The notes beneath the pieces were generated by a model. The model was not told where the DNA came from, searched no databases, and was given only the letters and a program-made list of their open reading frames with translations. 64,000 nt of DNA from Carya illinoinensis (taxonomy: Eukaryota > Streptophyta > Magnoliopsida > Fagales > Juglandaceae). How positions within the stretch are numbered: position 1 is the first letter of the stretch; each line of letters begins with the position of its first letter. Position numbers and translations under genes: made by a program. Below, piece after piece: positions 57,541 through 64,000 of this stretch. The DNA is taken from assembly GCF_018687715.1 (NCBI RefSeq), contig NC_056758.1, positions 13,221,001 to 13,285,000 on the forward strand. The letters run 5' to 3'.

Positions 57541-58640
57541 ACATATTTTTTCCTTAATACGTTCAAACGTACACGATATAGGTTCGAACGTAACTGAAAA
57601 AGTGGCGGGATTTTTCCTGCTTAATCTTTGGAAGCCTAAAACGTTCGAACATAGTATTTATTACGTTTGAACGTTATATTATCTTCATGGGCGGGATAAT
57701 TAAACGTTCGAACGTATTGTAGAATATTTGGCAGAGTAACTTAGCGTTCGAACGTAAAATTATTTATGTTCGCAGGAGAATTAAACGTTTGAACGTAAAT
57801 TAATGAACGTCCGAACTTTAAGTGTTAGACAAGCTAAATATAAAAATTTGACGCACGGGAAAGCACATTCATTCCGCTTTGATCCCGTGTGTGAAAGAGA
57901 GAGGGAGCGAGATAGAATTTTAGAGGGAGAGAGAGAGAGAGATGGAGGGTTAGAGTGAGATGGGGTTAGATAGAGTGTTAGAGTGAGAGAGGGTTAGATT
58001 GAGTTAGAGAGAGAGATTTTGTGTATATTTTTTTTGTCCCAAAGGAAAGTAAGATAAAATATTTTTCTACAAATGTATTTACAATTTACATGATATTTGT
58101 CAATATTTTTTTATTTGTATTTAACTAGCTATTGTTGTGATTTTTTTGAAAGATTGTTTCTTGTGGCTTATTGAAAACTTGTGATTTGCAAGAGGAGGAT
58201 ATTGTGAACACAAGGTATATATACTAAACTCTATTAATACATTTTCTTGTGATTTTATTGTAGATAAAAGTGAAATTTTTTATGTGTATAATGTGAGTTG
58301 ATTAGGGATCTTGATGACTTAGATTAGGGTATAATATTGTATGGGGGAAATATTCTTTTGATTGTATATATTGTGAATATGTTTGAATTGGATATTGATG
58401 AATTGTATATATTTTTTTTGTGATATGGATTGTGTTATAGCATGAATTAAAATGAAAGAATGATTGACATGTGTATGGTTATTCTTAAAATTTATGTGTT
58501 TTAGAAGTGTGTTTTTTTTTTTTAAGCATATTGAGTGATTTTTGTGTATGTTATATATTTCTTTTAAGAATATGTTGTGTAATATGTTGTGTATGTTATA
58601 TATGTAATTTTTTTTTTATTGGCAACTAAAATAAGTATAA
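57541..58640 (+). mobile_element. Fragment of a TTCGAACGT-motif transposon (leader side)
   Basis: About nine ACGTTCGAACGT-type motifs occur at 57560-57830, the same motif family as the 20-23 kb CACTA element. They are followed by 'ctttgatcccgtgtg', a GA-rich leader with TTAGAGTGAGAGAGGG-like repeats (57890-58015), and possible intron signals (CACAAG|GTATATA near 58215; TTGTAG|ATAAAAG near 58265). No coding region remains. Orientation and family are inferred from the motif and from the leader layout. Confidence 0.4.
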
Positions 58641-58680
58641 TAAGTAGTTATAATAACAAATATATATATATATATAAGTA

Positions 58681-58695
58681 TTATCAATACTACGT
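58681..58695. repeat. LINE target-site duplication, left
   Basis: TTATCAATACTACGT matches TTATCAATACTATGT at 62831-62845 with one difference. It adjoins the LINE poly(A) side. Confidence 0.8.
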
Positions 58696-58751
58696 TTATT
58701 TTTTTTTTATAGCAAACAAAGCACTTTATATTCATTTAAACAGCAACAAAA

Positions 58752-60092
58752 TTACATCACAAATTTAGACCAAATAATTTGAGAGATACATTCAGGAAAA
58801 GAAGCCCACCAAACTATCAAATCCTCTAGATGCTTAGCATAAGTTGCTAAGTTGTGAGCTGCTTCATTTGCCATGCGCTCCTTATGTTGAACTGAACATC
58901 TTGGTATTCTCTTCATGAACTCTTTCACTTCATGAACTAGATTGCCCCAAGCTGACCTTGACTCTGAAGTATTATTTAATTCCTCTACCAACATTAAAGA
59001 ATTACTTTCAATAACCAACTCTAAAATGCCTATTGGAATGCAGAATTGTAGCCCTCTCAGTATTGCTAGTAACTCCACCTCCATAGGACCAGTCACACCA
59101 TTTTCCTTTTTGTTTGCATAAAAAAAAACCACTCCCCTATCATTCCTCAACAGCATTCCTACACCTGCTTTATCCTGATCTTCAAAAATTGCACCATCCA
59201 CATTAAGCTTCAAAGCACCTGGAGATGGAGGTTGCTAATAAGAGCTTTGTGTTTTCCTCAAGTGTCTCACATCTTTGACCTCTTAATATTCAGCTGCCAT
59301 GGACAAAGCTTTATCAATAACCATATCAGGTTGTATAGTTTTATGTTTAAATATCTGCTGGTTCCTCCTACACCACATGCCCCATGCTATAAGAAAAAAA
59401 TTTTCAAGATCACCAGGCCTTCCTTCTTCCATGACATCCATTGCAATCTGTATAACTTTCTTCAACACATCAATATTCAATAAACCCCGAAAATGCTTGT
59501 GCCATGACTGAATTACCAGTGGACAATAGCATAATGCATGCCCTACATCTTCCTCATTATTGCACCACACACACTGAGCTTCATTAATAATATACCTCCC
59601 TTTAAGATTGACACGGGTTGGTAGTCCATTCTTGCAAGCTCTCCAAGCAAAGATTTTAATTTTATTAGGTAGTTTCAGCTTCCATAACTTTGTCCAAAAC
59701 TTGCTATAATTATTAGCATTTCAACACTCCCCCTCTTATTTGTCTAACTTCTGAAAATAGACATATGCACTCTTAACACTAAACACCCCATCCTTCTCAT
59801 GATCCCATATAATACAATTAGGCCTAATCTCATTACTGATCAAAATTTTCAACACCGAGTCTGCTACAGCAGGTGGTAACAGCCTTCTCACCTTTTCTAT
59901 ATTCCACCATCTTGTGTTCTCATCAATAAGGTCTTGAACCATGAGTGTCTCATCAATATTTTCTTGTGTCAAATGTTGAAACACTTTGTATCCAGGTATC
60001 CAATGATCTTTCCAAACCTTAATTGACTTACCATCCCCAACTCTCCATCTGCATCCCCTCAGCATGTCATCTTTTATTTCCCAAATCCTCAT
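58752..60092 (-). pseudogene. LINE ORF2 C-terminal part: post-RT region, zinc-binding domain, RNase H
   Basis: It begins RIWEIKDDMLRGCRWRVGDG and KSIKVWKDHWIPG (60092-59736), followed by a stop. The plant LINE reverse-transcriptase-associated zinc-binding segment comes next (VWCNNEEDVGHALCYCPL, 59.58 kb). An RNase H domain (59213-58752) has LNVDGA and ME-VELLAILRGL, but the third acidic residue of the usual VESDS motif is Asn (VIESNS). The stops and this substitution indicate a dead copy. It is separated from the endonuclease by a clean deletion of RT at about 60093. Confidence 0.8.
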
Positions 60093-61377
60093 TCATTTCA
60101 GCATTGACCCTTCCCCTTATTCCATCTAAAAAATCCATCTGTTCTTCCTTAGCCGAGGACTTAAACAAAGTACTAAAATACTCAAGAATCAAATTATCCC
60201 TTTCCTCATTAAATTTCCAACATCCATTCTCCTCTCTTAGTCCCTTTATCCAGTTTTTCTTTCTTCTCTGAGAAGCCTTATTGTGGAAGAACTTGGTATT
60301 TGCATCCCCTTCTTTCAGCCATAAGGATTTAGACCTTTGTCTCCACATGATCTCCTCCCTCTCCATCCAGACTTGCATTTCTGCTCTTGCCTTCCCATGT
60401 TCATCCCTCTTTTGAAAACAGGGATCACTAGACTACAACCAATTCAATTTTGATCTTGCTTTCTCTATTCCTTGCCTCAGATGCCCAAACTTTGACTTGT
60501 TCCAAATAATAAGCTTTTCACCACAACTTTGGATCTTTCTCATCACTACACTGCAACCAGCAGCACCTTGTCCCTTATACTCGGCATTTTCTATAACATT
60601 CATGCAATCAAGTGAGTCCACCCACATAGCCTCAAACCTATAAGATCTATTACTCCTCCTTTGAAACTGTACCTCATGAGTCCTTAGAATAATAGGCAGA
60701 TGATCTGAGTATGCAGCTGCACCATGTTGAACTCGAGCCATAGGATAATATAAACCCCACCTATGATTTGAAAGGACCCTATCCAACCTCTCATTGATAC
60801 TATATGCAGGTTCTCTTTTGTTACACCAAGTGAAAGGAGGACCAATATAACCAAGATCCCTTAACTCACAATCATCCAATACATCCTAAAATCCTACATT
60901 TGCCTCTCTGCCCTTTGTAGTCCCCCAGACTTCTCATTACAACCCAAGATTTCAATTAAATCTCCCAACACAACCCATGCTTGATAGGAAACCACTTTCA
61001 AAGCTCTAATTAAAGCCCATGTTTCATGTCTTTTCGAGGCCTCAGGATTTCCATATATACCAGTGGGGTACCATTCAGCATTTGCTAAGTCATCATCCTT
61101 AACTTGTGCATGAATGTGTGATCTGGAAAAACTAAGAACTGTAATGTCCACATCTCTCCTCCATAATAAAGCAATACCACCCCTTCTGCCATCCCTACTT
61201 ACTGCCAAACAATTTTCATACCCCAACCTATACTTCAATCTCTCCATTTCCTTAGCATGTAGTCTTGTTTCTTCCAAAAAAAAAGAACCTCAGGAACTTC
61301 TCTTATGACCAAGTCAAGAAGAGCTTTAAATCCACATGGGTTCCCAAGACCACGTGAATTCCAACTTAAAAGAATCA
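60093..61377 (-). pseudogene. LINE ORF2 N-terminal part: apurinic/apyrimidinic-type endonuclease
   Basis: ATG at 61377 gives MILLSWNSRGLGNP, the usual start of plant L1 ORF2. A 9-T (9-A on plus) run at about 61276-61284 shifts the frame before EETRLHAKEMERLKYRLG. GIYGNPEASKRHETW is present. The normally conserved GDFNEI reads GDLIEI, changing the active-site Asn. FTWCNKR, ERLDRVLSN and SDHLPI follow. A stop separates 60894 from 60879. The segment ends at FLDGIRGRVNAEMNE where RT should follow. The endonuclease nicks target DNA in target-primed reverse transcription. Confidence 0.8.
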
Positions 61378-61467
61378 TTGATCCCGGTAGGACTGTATAA
61401 CAGCCACTGCCGATTCATTTTGTGATATAACAGGCTCCTCTCCCACCTTCGCTTTACCTTTAAGCTT

Positions 61468-62785
61468 CTATTTTTTCATATGACCATCATTTAAAATACC
61501 ACCACTACTTCTCCTCTTACTAGGTAATTCAACACTAGGAATAAAAGGAGTACCTTGCACACGAGCACATTTTTTCCATGATCTTGTGTTGTGTATAACA
61601 GGCACTGTAGTTCCAGGTAAATGGACCCAAGCTTGAGAAAAAATTGGATCATGGATGATAAGCCCAGTTGGTAGGACTAGATCCTGCATGACTGGCCTAG
61701 TTGCAATGACTGAACCCTTGATAATAGGCCCAGGTGGTGCTCCCCCCATAGCCGTTAGAGAATTTTGAATACCATCATTTGCCTCATCAATTATATCAGT
61801 TACCCTTACTTGATGCTCACTACCTTCTATGTCTAACGTATGTCTGCTATTAACACCATCTTCAATGTCCTCTTCAATGTCACCCAAACCAATACTCTTT
61901 CCATTACAGTGAGTTGAGCCTCCATTAGCCGCTGTGCTACCACCCTCAGCCACCATTTTCTCTCTGGTCTACTGGTTCTCCCCCAAGGCCCCCCACGTAG
62001 TCGTCTGCCATCTGCCCTGACATGCAACCACATCCCAAATTGAGCAAGAACATTATCTTCTTGTTTCACCACTCCACAAACACCATTCTCATGCAAAATT
62101 CTCCCACAGTCAAAATAGAACTGAGGCAATTTCTCATACTGGATTGGAATCCAATATTTCGTGCCATTTAATATTGTAGTTCTGCCTCTCACTAATGGTT
62201 TAAACAAATCCAATCTAACTCTAAGTCGCAAGAAACTTCCCCATGCCACGTTATCTTCCTCCACATCCACATATTCTACCTCTCCCAATGAACTTCCAAT
62301 TCTTCCACCACAGTCTTTATTCATGCTATGGAGTTGCACCCACATTGCTATCGAATCAAACTTCATAGAACTTGGTTGTGTGAACCCATCAAATAATTCA
62401 ATCACAAAGATATGATTATCAAATAGCCACAGACACCTCTCAATTACACGGCCACGATTAGCATGATTTGCAAAGAGATAATGAAAACATTTGAGCCAAC
62501 TTCTGTAAACTTTGCTTGTTTACTCACCCTACAAATCTTGGCCATAGTAGTTTCAATGATATTCTTTCTAATAGATCTATCCATCCAGATTTTTCCAATA
62601 AGACAGAGCTCCCCCTTCCTTTGGACGTCCCAGATTGCCTCATTCTCCAGCGTCATTGTTGTATCTTCCTCTTCACTTAGTTTGAAATTTCCCCATAAAG
62701 CTTGTAAATTCTCCATAATAGCACACCACATAAAACACTCTTGCCTTCTACCCGTAAATGGCAAGGAGATTTTCAAACACCACCT
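61468..62785 (-). pseudogene. LINE ORF1 (DUF4283 domain and zinc knuckle), decayed
   Basis: The N-terminal domain lies in two frames (62788-62444 and 62405-61833): LSEEEDTTMTLEN, LCLIGKIWMDRSI, VGSNVFIISL, then MWVQLHSMNKDCGGRIG and WGSFLRLRVRLDLFKPL. The following knuckle reads FYFDCGRILHENGVC, so the first of the usual four ligands (CxxC) is Tyr. A low-complexity C-terminal tail runs to 61468 in another frame. The domain binds LINE RNA. Confidence 0.75.
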
Positions 62786-62830
62786 CAATTCTCAATTGAG
62801 AGAAAATGAGAGGAGACTAACTAGTTATTT

Positions 62831-62845
62831 TTATCAATACTATGT
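62831..62845. repeat. LINE target-site duplication, right
   Basis: TTATCAATACTATGT, the partner of 58681-58695, with one mismatch. Confidence 0.8.
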
Positions 62846-64000
62846 ATTTAAATTGTATAATAACAATTAATAACATTATTATTTATAAAAAATAACAACT
62901 AAAAATATTATTTACTAATAATAGCAACTAAAATTATATAGTAATTAGTATATAATAACAAATATATATATATATACAAGTAAGAATTAATTATAATTAT
63001 ATAATTATCAATTATAATTTGAGTGTTATTAATCCCTAAGTATATTATAATCTAGTATATGGTATATTATACTATATAAGAAATAAATATAAGTATCAAT
63101 TATAATCAAATATATATAATAACAATTAAATATTATCAATAACAATCTTTAATTACAATTATATAATAACAAATACTTTCTATATAATAACAATTAAATA
63201 TAACAAATACTTTCTATATATAATAACAATTAAAATTTAGAAAGTATTATCAATAAATAAGTGTTTAAATTGTATAATAACAATTAATAACATTGTTATT
63301 TATAAAAAATAACAACTAAAAATATTATTTACTAATAATAGCAACTAAAATCATATAATAATTAGTATATAACAACAAATATATATATATAAATATAAGC
63401 ATTAACTATAATTATATGATTATCAATTATAATTTAAGTGTTATCAATCCCTAAGTATATTATAATTTAGTATATAGTATATTATACTATATAAGAAATA
63501 AATAAGTATTAACTTATAATCAAATATATATATAACAATTAAATATTATCAATAACAATCTTTAATTACAATTATATAATAACAAATACTTTCTATATAA
63601 TAACAATTAAATATAATAAATACTTTCTATATATAATAATAATTATATAATAGCAATGAGAATTTAGAAAGTATTATCAATAAATAAGTGTTTAAATTGT
63701 ATAATAACAATTAATAACATTGTTATTTATAAAAAATAACAACTTAAAATATTATTTACTAATAATAGCAACTAAAATTATATAATAATTAGTATATAAT
63801 AACAAATTTATATATAAATATAAGCATCAATTATAAGTATATTATTATCAATTATAATTTAATAACAATTAAATATAACAAATACTTTCTATATATAATA
63901 ACAATTATATATTAACAAAAATATAGATATATATTCTTATCTATAATAACAATGTCAAACAAATAGTTTTGTTATTTTGTTAAACTAGATAGAGATATTG
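62846..64000. repeat. AT-rich tandem array, about 420-bp units, continues off window
   Basis: The phrase tttaaattgtataataacaa begins at 62847, 63264 and 63691, giving periods of 417 and 427 bp. Units share 'aaaaataacaactaaaaata', 'aataatagcaactaaaat' and 'aacaaatactttctatata' in the same order. Before the LINE, 58622-58695 resembles the 'gcaactaaaat...aacaaatatatatatata' part of the unit, so the LINE inserted into this array. No coding capacity. Confidence 0.85.

Larger units (their letters stand above)
58696..62830 (-). mobile_element. L1-type LINE, full-ended but lacking reverse transcriptase
   Basis: Minus-strand order: ORF1 (62.79-61.47 kb), ORF2 endonuclease (from 61377), then directly the post-RT region, zinc-finger and RNase H (to 58752), and a short poly(A) (complement T run at 58698-58709). 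A 15-bp target duplication brackets it, so both ends are real. The RT domain is absent, giving 4.1 kb where 5.5-6 kb would be expected. Confidence 0.85.

Overview
This window looks like repeat-rich nuclear DNA of a woody dicot. The grounds are AT-rich intergenic DNA, U-rich plant-type splice signals, a chromovirus, an endogenous plant pararetrovirus, BED-finger hAT, CACTA-like and LINE elements, and several short fold-back elements. Elements with GATGAGAT repeats resemble sequences I associate with Fagales (walnut, hickory, oak relatives), but that placement is a guess. No bacterial-type genes, tRNA, rRNA or CRISPR array was seen. Almost everything annotatable is transposon or virus-derived. 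The only host-gene candidate is a promoter and first exon near 5.9-6.24 kb.

Layout. 1-2303: long LTR of a Ty3/gypsy-type family (called LTR-A here), inserted in a LINE ORF1 remnant (2304-2850). 2.9-15.2 kb: mostly non-coding DNA with fold-back elements, a hAT transposase relic (10230-11105) and a non-autonomous hAT (12092-12706). 15231 to about 20.03 kb: degenerate LTR-A relative broken by two short elements. 20034 to about 22.99 kb: CACTA-ended element with a decayed plant-transposon gene and arrays of a TTCGAACGT motif. About 23.17-33.73 kb: minus-strand endogenous pararetrovirus (Caulimoviridae, florendovirus-like), split by a 5.8-kb hAT element (23455-29265) with a perfect 8-bp target duplication. 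33726-35357: a second LTR-A copy. 35358-53509: a Tekay-type Ty3/gypsy chromovirus (+), carrying in its gag gene a second, younger, antisense copy of the same family (38219-47038, duplication CCAGC). 53530-55591: a third LTR of this family, joined head-to-head. 55592-56890: two opposed pararetrovirus 5' segments. 57.54-58.6 kb: another TTCGAACGT fragment. 58696-62830: a LINE lacking its reverse transcriptase, with a 15-bp target duplication, lying in an AT-rich tandem array of about 420-bp units that runs off the right edge.

Most notable observation: in both Tekay elements Gag ends at a stop codon lying inside a short U-rich GT...AG interval (102 and 96 bp). Removing that interval would fuse Gag in frame to the protease and restore a continuous VITGRVRL junction. 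This suggests that alternative splicing, rather than frameshifting or readthrough, sets the Gag:Gag-Pol ratio. Both copies are now defective (premature stops, often CAG to TAG, and small deletions), but the predicted splice sites persist in both. A second conserved splice-site pair lies inside the LTRs. All sequence comparisons were made by eye, so counts are approximate.
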